Positions 38,301 through 50,000 of a stretch of DNA of 64,000 bases are shown here, piece by piece. Under the pieces are notes generated by a model. The model was not told the origin of the DNA, did not search any database, and worked only from the letters and a program-made list of their open reading frames with translations. The DNA is from Lethocerus indicus. Taxonomy: Eukaryota > Arthropoda > Insecta > Hemiptera > Belostomatidae. The stretch lies in NCBI GenBank assembly GCA_019843655.1, contig JACDQD010000008.1, positions 18,138,442 to 18,202,441 on the forward strand. Direction: 5' to 3'. Both the position numbers and the translations under genes were made by a program. Positions within the stretch are counted from its first letter, which is position 1, and every line of letters begins with the position of its first letter.

Positions 38301-39179
38301 CATAGTAAAAAAAATATTTATTTACCGTTGTAATGGCACTATGAGGTATAACCACTTCAGGAATGTATGCTCTGTATTTTAGTTCCGTACGGTAACGTAC
38401 AAATCAACCAAACTTTCGGAGGCTACTGAACTTAAGTGATGAATGACTACGGTTTCTGTCACAAGTGGTGTGGCATATACCAGATTGTTTAGCTATCTTA
38501 TAAATTGTCTTATGAAGAATTTCCATTGAAAATAAATTCTTATTTAACTAATAATTTGAAACGGAGATAATACACTAATTAAAATTAAATAGTTACTTGG
38601 TTTGCAGAGACATACTATAGGTTACCGATACGGAGTCTCCCAGAATACTTATCGAAGGGCTGACGGCGGGATTTGTTTTACCGGGATAGGACCACGCCCT
38701 CACGTTCGGTCCCCACCCCCTCCCTTCAACTCAACCCCTTCAGAACCGATCCTGAAAAAAAAATGAGAATTTTTTTCCGCGAACCGGACGCCACCGCCCA
38801 CCGCCCCGACTGTACAAAGCCGCCGACGCACACGGGCACACCCGCAGGCACCCTCATACCGTGCCCGGCTCGAATTAATAGCTCCCCTGTGTTCCTCTGC
38901 CAGATTAGACCACGCGAGCCTTGTGCTGGGGGGTTGCTCCTGGCACCGGCCCCTAAAGCCCCGCTCTATAGGTGAACCGACCTAAATATGAAAAGCTGAA
39001 TCGTTTTATTCCTTAAATCCCTCTTATATCCTTAAATAAATGAAAGTGGTCATTTATTAAATACCGACAATATTTTATTATCATTTAATGTTTTATTTTT
39101 AATAAACAAGATATATGGTATTTTATGAAAATATACTTCAATTTACTTTATTCCACCTACTGGTTACATACTTTAAATG

Positions 39180-39213
39180 ACCTGTTCTGTGGTCCGCTAG
39201 GGGTTGGAATACC
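39180..39213 (+). repeat. Third copy of foldback-family head sequence
   Basis: ACCTGTTCTGTGGTCCG is followed, two bases on, by AGGGGTTGGAATACC, matching the heads of the elements at 24936 and 59683 with few changes. No hairpin or flanking direct repeat was seen, so it is a truncated or decayed copy. Confidence 0.65.
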
Positions 39214-42200
39214 ATTCCCTCAGTGAAGTACTCTACTATAAAAGTGAGTATTAAAATTAAATGAATAGAAAGCAACTATCTCTCAGAATCCTCAATCTCA
39301 AAATTTAGAATATAAATAATTTAGGACCGATGGGGCTCTTTTTAAAAATTTTATATATCATACCCGTACATCATGTTTTGCAATTGAATAGCCCCTGGGA
39401 ATGGGAGTTTAAATTTTATTTAAACATGGTAATATATTCATTGCATTTATATTTTCGGGCGGGAGAAAGAGCGGTTTTGAATACCGTCCCATAGTGGCAC
39501 TACTTTGCCAACAACGCTGTTGTGTACGGGCTTTGTTTTCGGAGCGTGAAAAATTCGGATCGATCCGACGAATCATCGATTCATAGCCCGCCGAAAAGTT
39601 TGAATTTTGAAAAGGCGGCGTTCCATTCCACCGGCCGCATTTATTTGCATCCGAATTGGCCGCGGCAAATCCCCAAGATTTATATTTCCAAAATTGGCGG
39701 TTCGGTCCGCGCACTGCCAAACCGACAGGCTCGGGAGCGGACGTAACCGGTGATTTGGGTCCGAAAATTGTCAGTGCAACATCACTCAGGGAAAGTGTGA
39801 TTGAAATATTTCCCCATTGTGACAAGACCGCTGATAAGGGGAGATTTTCCACTTAACCTAACCTTTTAAATACAGTAATTCTAGGTTCGCTTATCGGTTT
39901 AATTATAAATAAAGTTTCAGAACAGTCTCTACAATTTAGTTAGTTCTTCCTAGAGAGGATTTGTTTAGGTAATGAGCTACGGAAAATTTATCAGTAAATT
40001 AATATATGAGTCCATTCATTAGCAACCTCTTTCGTGACCGACAGAATCATTGTCAAGACTTGCAACTTGTTGTCTTTGAACTGAAATCTCGTACATTGAA
40101 ATAAAAAAACTTGATACTGGTACCCCAGAAACATATGTTATGCGAGCCGGTATTCGGGCGCGAGGGTCCGGCGCGCCCCTACCCCCAACCCCTTCTTTGT
40201 CGAGTAGTGTCGGGGAGTTTAAAATGAAAATTTAATGGTGTATAAAAGGGGAACCCCGGAGTGTCAAAGCAGTCGTTTGTTGTCCACCTTTGCGCTGAGC
40301 CTGAAAGGGTTGTATCGGGGGGGTCCAAATTGACAAATAGTGGCCTGTCTTCCTTCCTGTTCAGTCGGACTAATGAGGGTTCTAGCGCGGCCCTTATCTT
40401 TTCGACGTTATATAATTTGTTTTCGACCGGCCGTCAACTGCTCCAGTTTCCTGCCCCTGCAGTTAGGCAACTGTCGCAACATTTGATAATATTAATAACG
40501 ATAAGAATGGAAACGATTGTTGGACCCTGGGACCCTCCTCCCTCCAATACTTGTCTCGCTGTGGGACTGCGCTTTAAAAAATGACTCGACTGTCTCTCGT
40601 ACAGTGTAAGAGCAGCCCTCTCCAAAATCACTAACGCCGTTAGACCTATTAGTTTCCCATAACACTCCCAGCCGGTATATGCGGAGAAACCCATAACAGT
40701 TTGATACTAAGGCACGGACAGTACTATCCGAGAATGATTACGCCCATACCATAATTTTACGCATAAATAAACCTGAATATCTGAATATTTTATTCACTTA
40801 CATAGCATTCTAACATTTTAAATAAACTGACATTGAAATAATTTAAACCTGTTGAAATGAAATGTCAATTATTGTTTCATCACTTAATCATGATCATATT
40901 AGTATCTATTCGTTTATTGTAATTAGTTTCTCAGTAAATGATTTCGACTTCGGGGAAAGCGTTTCCGCCCCATGAAAAATGACGGCTCGGCTTTAATAAA
41001 TAACATATAAATATTATATCGGGATATTGAGGGGAGCCAAGGTGGAAATTGAATAAAATTTCAATAACTTGGTCGTTGAGGGGTGAAGGATATCAATCAA
41101 GAGGCGGGCAGCCCAGGTTTGACAGCCGGTGTCACCATCGGCTTGATTTCTCCCTTAACCGATATTTGAAGTAGAATCTAAAAATGATGGCTTTTCTATA
41201 TTATCCGATAATCGTATTTAAAGCGCTCATTAAAATAAATTATCCTTTTCGCAGCGTCTCATTTCTAGAAAACTGATAGGGGTCGGTTGATCGAGTCATT
41301 GGACTCCCACCTCTTTCCAGACAGAAATTGATAGCTGATAAATGAAAATGGTGTGTCCCGTTTAATATTTCAAATATCATTCATAAATCCCCTTTAGTGA
41401 ATTGTTCCACTTGAAATCACTAAAAGATAACATGTCAGTTAAAAACATCAGTGCCTAAGAACATTAGACTTAATTTTTTTCAATGATCACATGACAATGA
41501 TTGGAACAAACGCTTTACAATAGTCAACATCGGATTTATCGAAATTACATCCGCTGGTATTGTGATGAACTTTAGGGTCATTTTAAACAAAACTTTATCT
41601 GGTAAGAAGTTATCGTCGTTCTTGAAGAAGTGGAGCTCGTCTGAAAATAAAATATATAGAGAGCGATGGAGAGCGTTAAATTTACAAGAACGACTGTGGC
41701 ATCTAACTCCTCACTGACTACTTTACGTGACCTCAGGAAATATTAAAATTAAATACGTTTTAAATACAACGGTCTTTATTAGATTTTAAGCAGCTTGCAC
41801 AGATAAATAAATGGCCTTGTATTGCGACCATTCACAGCTATTCGATCCCGACACAGGAAGAGCTGCGAAAAAATAGCCCGTAGAAGAATGGTAGGGGTGA
41901 GTGGGAGGGCGGAAGGGAGGGTATTGGTAGAGAGCCCCCTCCCCTCAACTCGTGGGTTCGGTTCAATCCCAACACAAACCAAAAGCCAAAAGGCGTAAAA
42001 TTGGCGCTTAGTTAAAAAGCGAAGGGGGGAGAGAGAAAGATAGAGGGAAGAGGAAGAGTGAGAGAGGGGAAGGGAGGATGAGAGAGAGAGAGACCACGGG
42101 CAGATGGTGCCCCAGTTAGTTTCAACCTATCTCCCTCCCTCCCACTGTCTGTCCGCATCACCCTCTCGTTCCCCACCCCTCCTTCTCATTCTCCCTTATT

Positions 42201-42225
42201 CTCTTCCCCCTTTCACTCTCACTAT

Positions 42226-42250
42226 GTCTCTCTCTCTCTCTCTCTCTCTC
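42226..42250. repeat. (CT)n microsatellite
   Basis: CT repeat of about 25 bp in a wider pyrimidine-rich stretch (42.1-42.28 kb). It is preceded by a GA-rich stretch at 42.03-42.09 kb. Confidence 0.93.
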
Positions 42251-43079
42251 ATGCTCACTCGCTCTCTCTACCTTTATCTCACTCCTATATTCTTGGCGTC
42301 AACTCAAGTGTTAAAAGTGAGGCCGAACAAAAGGGGCCTTTTCTGCATACAAGAGTGGTCGGATATGCATAAACGCATTACCGTGCCTCAATCTGTCCTT
42401 CGAAGTTCAAATGATTTATTGCGTCGTAAATAAAAAATATAAAAAAGACAGAAAACAATTCTGAAATCGTATATTCAAAAGAGGCGGTGCCCATTAGAGC
42501 GTAATAGTCCCACAGTATGTATAAATAAATATTATAAAGGAGCGATAATTCCATTGTAACGATTTCGTTCCGATGACTCTCTCGTTGGGTCATCTAACCG
42601 TACGGAATATTTAATATTAAAGTGGTGAATAGGATGATATTTAACCCGGCAGTGAGCTCTGTTCACTCCCGGTTTTGACCCTTTAACCTGCTTATACGTA
42701 GACAAATTTGAATTCACGTAGCTATATTCAAACAATTCCCCAAACCATTATTTTTTACTGTGACTTTGACGTATAGAAATATTACTCCTCCATTCAAACT
42801 CATTTTACTTAAAAAATACGAGCAAGCCTATTTTAATTTATTGCTTATTTATGTCATTAGTTTATAGAATTTTAGACCCTGCCACATCAATCTATGTAAT
42901 TAAGATACCTATTAGGTAGAGGAATGTACGTTGAGGCTGGCTTTGACTGGGTCCTGGTCGCCGTCCCCAGAGACTTTTCAGTTCGTTCCTCAATTAAATA
43001 CTAATGAATGAAAAGCGATTGTGACGGGAATGGGGGGGGGGGAGGAGGGCACTGCATTTTAGTCCCATCGACAATTACA

Positions 43080-43300
43080 GCGCACTAATGTTATTTCAGT
43101 TTAATTGCGTTACTGATCCGGACAGACTCTCCCAAACTCCGCCGTTTTACTTCGGCCCTGCCGGGAGTTCGGAAACGTCCGAATCCGGTTAGTCGTAATT
43201 TACTTACGGGAGCAGTTTGCCGATTTTGTAGTGCAGCAATTGCGCCCCAGCGCACGCGGGAAGAGGCCGATTAATTAGAGTAATCCATTTTGTCAGTTAA
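43080..43300. promoter_or_regulatory. Candidate cis-regulatory block
   Basis: Non-repetitive sequence of balanced composition between AT-rich flanks. It includes GATTAATTAGAGTAATCC (43269-43286), which combines a TAATTA homeodomain core with a TAATCC Otx/Bicoid-type site, and a palindromic CAATTG. Function is inferred from composition and motifs only. Confidence 0.3.
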
Positions 43301-45367
43301 AATATTTACGTGCGGGGAGAGCTTCCGCCAAATTAAGGCCTAATTGCCAAAAGAAAAGCCAAAATGAAAAACTGTCATCAGTATTTTCAAATATTCAGGG
43401 TTGTATGTAAGTTTCATGTCTTGGCAGACTGTATTGTTTATTGAATCGTAAGTAGTATTTATTCGATTTATACACGTATTATACAGTTTTACTTTTTGAA
43501 AAGTGTTCATTTCTATCATTTTATGCCAATATTGTTGTTTATTTAAATCCTTCAACCCTTAACTAATTTTTTGAGAGTTACATCGTATCGACTTTTTTTA
43601 CTCTCATTTCAATATTACTGAAAACAATGTTTTCGTTTAAAACTGATGGAAAATCCAGCTCCCCCCTTGTTGCCGCAGTCTCGAGAGTGAGTTGTCATAG
43701 AAGGAAGAAGGCACGTAGCTTATACGTTTTCCTCTAGTTGAAATTGTAGAGCAACTCGGTCGACGATATGAGCATATCTGCTGTATGTCAGGAGTAACAG
43801 ACTGCAGTGAAACGGGATTACCGTAAGGTTTATATTCGAGCGGTTGGTCGGTGATGGGTGGGGGCGAGGGGCTGTTTTTGTTTGTTCGGCGGGCCGTGAA
43901 ACAAACCGGCGGTTAACGCGAGGCGATACTTTTTGATGGTGGGCCGGGGGCGCCCCGAGGCGAGGGCCTGCCTGCTTGTCACGAAGTGTAAAGTGCCCGC
44001 TTTCCGCATCACTTTAACCCGCCGCTCTTCCGCATCGAAAAACACCAGTTTGACATTCGCCCCAAGGCGTATCAATGTTATCACTGTTATATGTATATCT
44101 GTATACTGTATATTAGGGAAAGCTATTCCGATGTATTCCTCTCAAAAATACTGTTTTTGATGTCGAATAAAAAATGCTATACGGGTAGGAATTATTCTTA
44201 TCTTACCAGTTTCGAACATAAGGTTCGAGGTTTTGGAATATTCTCCATTTTACAATCTTTGATGCTCTAAATATATCTCTGAAGCCATAGTGAATTGAAA
44301 CCCTTATTATTATATAACTAATATTAATATTATTGCAACAATTATTTAACCATTCATGCTTGCCACGATTTTCGGCAGGTAACCTACTTCAGGCAACCCA
44401 TGTTAGTTTCATGTATAAGGCGAGACGTCGACACAGAGCCCGACCCATATGAATAATGTGAAGGATCATATGATACAATATTTATTGCTGGGGGCAGCCC
44501 TTTTAAGGAAATATGACCGAGGGTTTCTACCTGCAAAAAGTGTCTACCCTCTTGATATAATTCGCGCGCTCACCCGATGGGCTGTTATTATCATTGCCTG
44601 TTGCCACATGACGTAGTTAACATTGTATATCTGATAGTGTGGATATAATTACATTTTCGTCGAAAATACTCCTGACTTATGAAACACGACTCATGTTTTT
44701 CTTATATATTAATAGAAAACATTTGAGGAAGCAATATTGATTAACAATGTTATTTAGAGACGACGGATTCCCACCGCCTATAGTCTGATGCCTGAACTAT
44801 TCACCTTTGATATTGCTAAATAATACAGTTCCATTACATTTTAAAATATAGGAGTGCCAACATTCAGCTATATTTTTTTAAGGTAGTTTATACTTTTATT
44901 TCATTTCATTTATTTTATTCCGCTGGCATTTCGAACCGCGCGAATGATGTCACCGGGTATTAAGTTATTTTAAGACTTTTTTCGGTTATTTGCATATAGC
45001 AGACTGCGGAGCTCTAAATGGTTGAGACCAAAAACGATTTTTTACGTAAAGAATACAACGTATGTTAAAGCGAAGGAAGACAGAAACAGTAACGGGGAGA
45101 GAAAGAGAGAGAGAGAGGAAAAAGGAAACCGGAATATAAAAATAAGCCAGGAAAATTATACAACGCGATTTGCATCTGGAGCGTCGGTCCAGTAGTGATT
45201 TGTGGAGTACCAGGGAGGAGGGGAATTGTGTCATTTTTAAAAGCGGGTTCCAGGTCCCGCCGGGTGGGGGAGCCTGGCCGGAACATGAATTAAAACGGTA
45301 TAAATTAATTTGGCCGATATAAACGGCGAAGGGAGGGCGGGGTGCATGTGTAACATTAATTTCAGGC

Positions 45368-45420
45368 TTGGGGGGTGGGAGTTAGCGGGGAGGGGGAAGG
45401 CGGGTGGGACAAAGACAGAG
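45368..45420 (+). other. G-rich tract with quadruplex potential
   Basis: Five or more closely spaced G runs on the plus strand, for example GGGGGGTGGG and GGGGAGGGGG, in a GC-rich island at 45.24-45.69 kb. The open frames across this island are compositional. Confidence 0.5.
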
Positions 45421-46957
45421 TTATACGGTGGCCCCGACGAGAGGGAGGGAGAGAGAGAGAGAGATGGCACTACTTAGGGGTGGAGGGGGGGCGGCAGCGG
45501 AACCTGGCGGTGACAATGCCGCCCCCACCGGAAGGGGTGAGGCTGGAGAGAATGCAAATCGACCTCCCTACCCCCAATGCTCATATCGGGGCATGGCTCA
45601 TCTTTATTGTCCCCGTCCCCCACCCCCGCCCTTCACCAGTGGTAATAACTGTGATACCCATTTAATGCCACCTCAATCTGCCTAGCGCAGATTTCATTAT
45701 TTACCCCCCTTCACTTAATCTATCTGAACCTCAAAACAAAGTTAAGAGCGTACAGGTATCGAATTTATGAATTACAAATATGTTTGTGTGCGTGTCCTCC
45801 ACTTGATGGTTTCCTTTTATGTTAGTTTTGGTTTCTCGTCATCGTCAGTACTGTTCAGACGGTACATTAGTGACTCATATACGCATGCCGGCTAATATCC
45901 TGCCCACACTGTCGCTGTACCGTTTCTAACGCTGTAACTGAAACGACAACAAAGGGAAATATGCGTAGGTGCCCCAGTAATTTACTTTCATACGTTAATT
46001 CTAAGACGATCGTCTTGGATTGTAACCGGCTAAAAACAGCATGCACATTTACTCACTATATTACTGACGGTGCAGACAGAATTTCTATGAAGAGAATCCG
46101 TAACCAGTTCAACATCCAACAAATCAGAGAATGGAAACTGAAGATGATTATACTTAAATATATGAAATTTTGTTTTTACTGTTATTTAGATGGCGCAATG
46201 TAGTTTTATACCTAGTTATGCGCGTACCAATAATTCCTGCCTCTGTTTCGAATGTTCCCCATTCATTTTATATTATGAGTTTCAGTATTCCTAAATTCTG
46301 GGCCCCTCAATGCTTTTGATTTTTGACCTTTTGCTTAGGTTTACTGTTTTATAAAGAATAGCCTCAATGACCGTCCCACCATTCTCCAATACCTCCTTAT
46401 TCGCTCTTCATTCTTTTTCCACGGCAGTAATTCCTCCCATTTCTTACTCCCCCGCAGCTGTTCCCCGCAGAGTCCCCAATCCTTCTCATGTCCTAGCGTC
46501 ATCGTATTTATTATTATAACCCCCCCCCCTCCTCACCCGGAACCTGGTCCTGGGGCCCCGGGTTTAGGTTCCGTTGCACTCCCTCTCTAATATAAATGGC
46601 GTGGAGACGTCGCGGGCAACGGCTTGGTAATCCCCGCGATTGTCGACAATAAAACGCACGACCTTTGTACCGACATAACACATCATATACCCGGCCCCCC
46701 ACACGCCCTTCGGGGACCCTTCAATTTTCGATTTTTATGCCCCTCTATAAATATAAACTCCTAGGCCTGAACATAACATGGTCCTCGTCTTGAATAAATG
46801 TCGATGATAATAGTAAAAACCGCTGAAATGGTGTCCGATGCATTCACATGTAACTGAACACACACAATGAAAAAAGTTTACATTTGACAAGCTGATTATT
46901 CTTTGACGTGATTGCTAAACACTTATTATATACGTTAATTATTTTTATTTTTTACAG

Positions 46958-47006
46958 GTGATTTGCGTAAACTGGTTACTTTCACTGACAGAGAATCATC
47001 AAACCG
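46958..47006 (+). CDS. Candidate coding exon B of an unrecognised plus-strand gene
   Basis: A 49-bp segment with a strong acceptor (TTATTTTTTACAG) and a consensus donor (AACCG|GTAAGT). In the frame supplied by the 11001-11084 exon it reads (G)DLRKLVTFTDRESSN and leaves two bases (CG). A second frame is also open (VICVNWLLSLTENHQT), so frame agreement alone is weak support. No family was recognised. The exon would be joined across about 35.9 kb containing the antisense receptor. The gene must continue to the right, since this exon has no stop. A non-coding transcript is the main alternative. Confidence 0.48.
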
Positions 47007-50000
47007 GTAAGTCCAACCTTTTGTTATAGTCTTAAAGTATAAGAGACTCTTATAATGTAATATCTTTCAAATATTTAATATCTCTTGTTAGAATACCTTG
47101 TGAAGTATTCAATAGATCAATACTGGTAACAACAACCAACGAGCACCAAATTATCAACTCGAAAAGGCAATTTTATAAATTCTGAATCAAATTAACGGCA
47201 ATAAGAATCATATTGCATTAATTGTATGCATCGTCTAATATCCAGCATTATAGGAAAAAAAACCATAAGTTCGTATATATGAAATTAACGATGAATTGTA
47301 TGTAATATTTCTCAATCTAAATTAAACCGGTTGACTGGCATCAGCTATACGTTATACGCGATCCCTCGTGTAATATACAGCCTAATAAACATCTCATCTT
47401 GGAGGCGAGGCGTTGAATCGTTTTAATTTTAATTAGATTTTCACTGTTTAACACCCTTTGAAGTCTAAACATTCCGGGAGTGAGCTGTCTTGCCATAATA
47501 CGGATTCAGCCCTTACCCTAGCGTTACCCGCCCCCCGACCCCCTACCCCTAGTAATATAATCGCATAATTTACACACGGCTTCATATAGGACAGGGAGTT
47601 TAGGTAAAATTATTATTCTTGAAATGCGCACTTGTTTTGTCCTTTGATCGATCATACATGGACGCAAATTGTATTTAGACACGTGTAAAACCTAGACTTG
47701 GGTGTTCCATCCGTTGCAAAAAGATGCATCCTTTAAGATCCCATCCTCTCAGATTTAATCCTAGGATTCAAAATTAGTTTTTAATCATTAATTTTGTATC
47801 TCCTCATACCATATTAATTCACCACAAAAAACGACTCATACTGATTCATAAAATAATACCTCTCAATTAATAATCATCAAAATGCATATATTCAGACAAA
47901 TAGATAGTATGCTCTTTATCTCTAATATGTTTCCATCATTAATTGGCCCTGAACTATCCAATGCATAATCATGGTCTCCATTTGATCATTTCTAATCGTT
48001 TTTTAATTAACAATCGCTCCAGTCGAGCCCAATAATAATTATGCAAATGATAAAGCGATATAATAGGCCATTGTGCACGGGTCGGTCGCATCTGGTTGCG
48101 TGATGCGAGGGCATAGGCTAAAACCCAACGTCAACAGTGGCTTTCATTTAGAACAATAACCGGACCTGTTTTCTTGGCCCGAGCTGCATACGCCGATGCG
48201 TATGACGATCATCATATCACCCCCTCGGTCGTACGATCAGAGTAAATACGGCCGCGAACGAGATGATATTTATAATGGGGGGAATTAAGCCGGGCCGCGG
48301 GAGCGGGCCGTCCCGGGGCCCGGGCATTTGTTCGGCCCTTCGTTTGTGTTGTGACGCTCTGTTAGTCACAATAGAACCAGTTTAAAGTCTACCGCGCCTC
48401 CCATTAGGAATACATTAGAATAAATTAAACTCCGAAACTGGATTTAGCGTTCGATTTGTCAATATGGGTTTTTATTTGTTCGACTTGGACCGCTCCCGAT
48501 TAGCTTAATCCGGTGTTCGCTTCCGACCCACAAATTGCTTTTACTTTGTTATTATTCCGAACCCCTTTTTTAATTTAGTTATTTCGGGTGTTATTCTATT
48601 AGTTTGACCACCCAGATGATGGGCCAAATAAAACAAAAAAACTTCTTTTGAATGTTCTAGACCTCTTCTATATAAATGGAATACATAGATATTATATACA
48701 TAAATATGTAATATATATTCCATGAAAGGAGTTTGAACATTTAAGCTACACCATCGGTTTTAACATCCATTCACGAATAAAAAAACCCAAATGAAGACAT
48801 ATACTCGAAATGCTATTCAGGCTATTCAGAAATTATGCAATAGAGGCATTTATTAGGAAATTCATTAATACCAGATTTTTTAAAAAATAATTATTTTCAT
48901 AACGAACAAAAATGGCCCCTTTTTTGGCATTAAGAACTGATTATACTATTACTTATATATTGCTATTATAGGCGTATAATTGTTTTTCTTTGTAATCTGT
49001 ACGAATTATTTTCGCTCGTGTACACGGAAGGAGTACACGATGATTTGATTTGTTTGGTTCTCGCCTCATTAATCCTGATTTGTAAGCGACTCAAGACCAC
49101 ACATCCAATGAAGATGGATTTTCAGTGAAGCTGCCACATCTGGGCAAGACATTTCTCCTGAGGGAAGGTAGCCCCAGTAGCACTGCTGTTGTGTGGAGTA
49201 TAACATTGCCGGATCAAAAGCCCCGATAGAAAACCCTTTTCTATGAATGGGTACACTATTATAAAATCTGATAACTCCCCCTTTAATCAGTTCAAATTTG
49301 CAATTGAAGTAAAATTCAGTCTGGAGAATCGTAGTCCATTCCTATCTGTCATGGCCATTTCTACCGCGTCGGTATTTGCATTTAATTGTGTCTTCATATT
49401 TACAATTATTATGTACCTTAAAGCTATATAGATTAGGAAGGTTAAAAATATATAACCATGTATGGAAAGGGGCGCGGTAATTTTTATTCCGTCATATTAC
49501 CCCCTATTATTACCAGTAATTATACTTTTAAATATAGTAATAGATCTAAAATCGTCGTGATGCGATTGAAGCATTCGAGCGAGTACGGTGGCCGAAGGGT
49601 GACAATTGGCCAGAGGCTACTGGGGAGGGAGCCCACCCACCGCCCCTCGACCGATCGTTGTCAAAACAATTCTACGATCGGATTAATTTAGGATTTAATG
49701 AAGCTTACTCTCTCTCTGAAAGAGACCGCCTCTTGTTCGACGCCACCCTCACCATTCAGCCGTTATAAAAAGGAGAAATATATATTAAAGGAAGGTTTTT
49801 GCCGGGAGGGGAAAAAATAATAAGATCGGTAATGGAGAAAGTGAAGGGAGGCCGAGGAGGGAGGAGGCGATTTCGAGCAATCTGTTATAAACCGATCAGG
49901 AGGGTTATGATGGGCTAGAATAAAGACTTGGAGGGTTGGTGGGGTGGCCGGGCAAGCTGACGCCCCACAGTTTAATATCTGACTCCAATTAGGCCCCCCT

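Larger units (their letters stand above)
35600..46957. other. Right part of the candidate long intron, no gene seen
   Basis: No coding sequence is supported. Non-repetitive, moderately GC blocks that read like conserved regulatory DNA occur at about 35.62-35.77, 39.52-39.77 and 43.08-43.30 kb. G- or C-run islands lie at 36.14-36.48, 37.2-38.1, 38.65-38.97, 45.24-45.69 and 46.43-46.72 kb. A minus-strand open frame at 37231-37566 shows no recognisable family. Confidence 0.55.
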
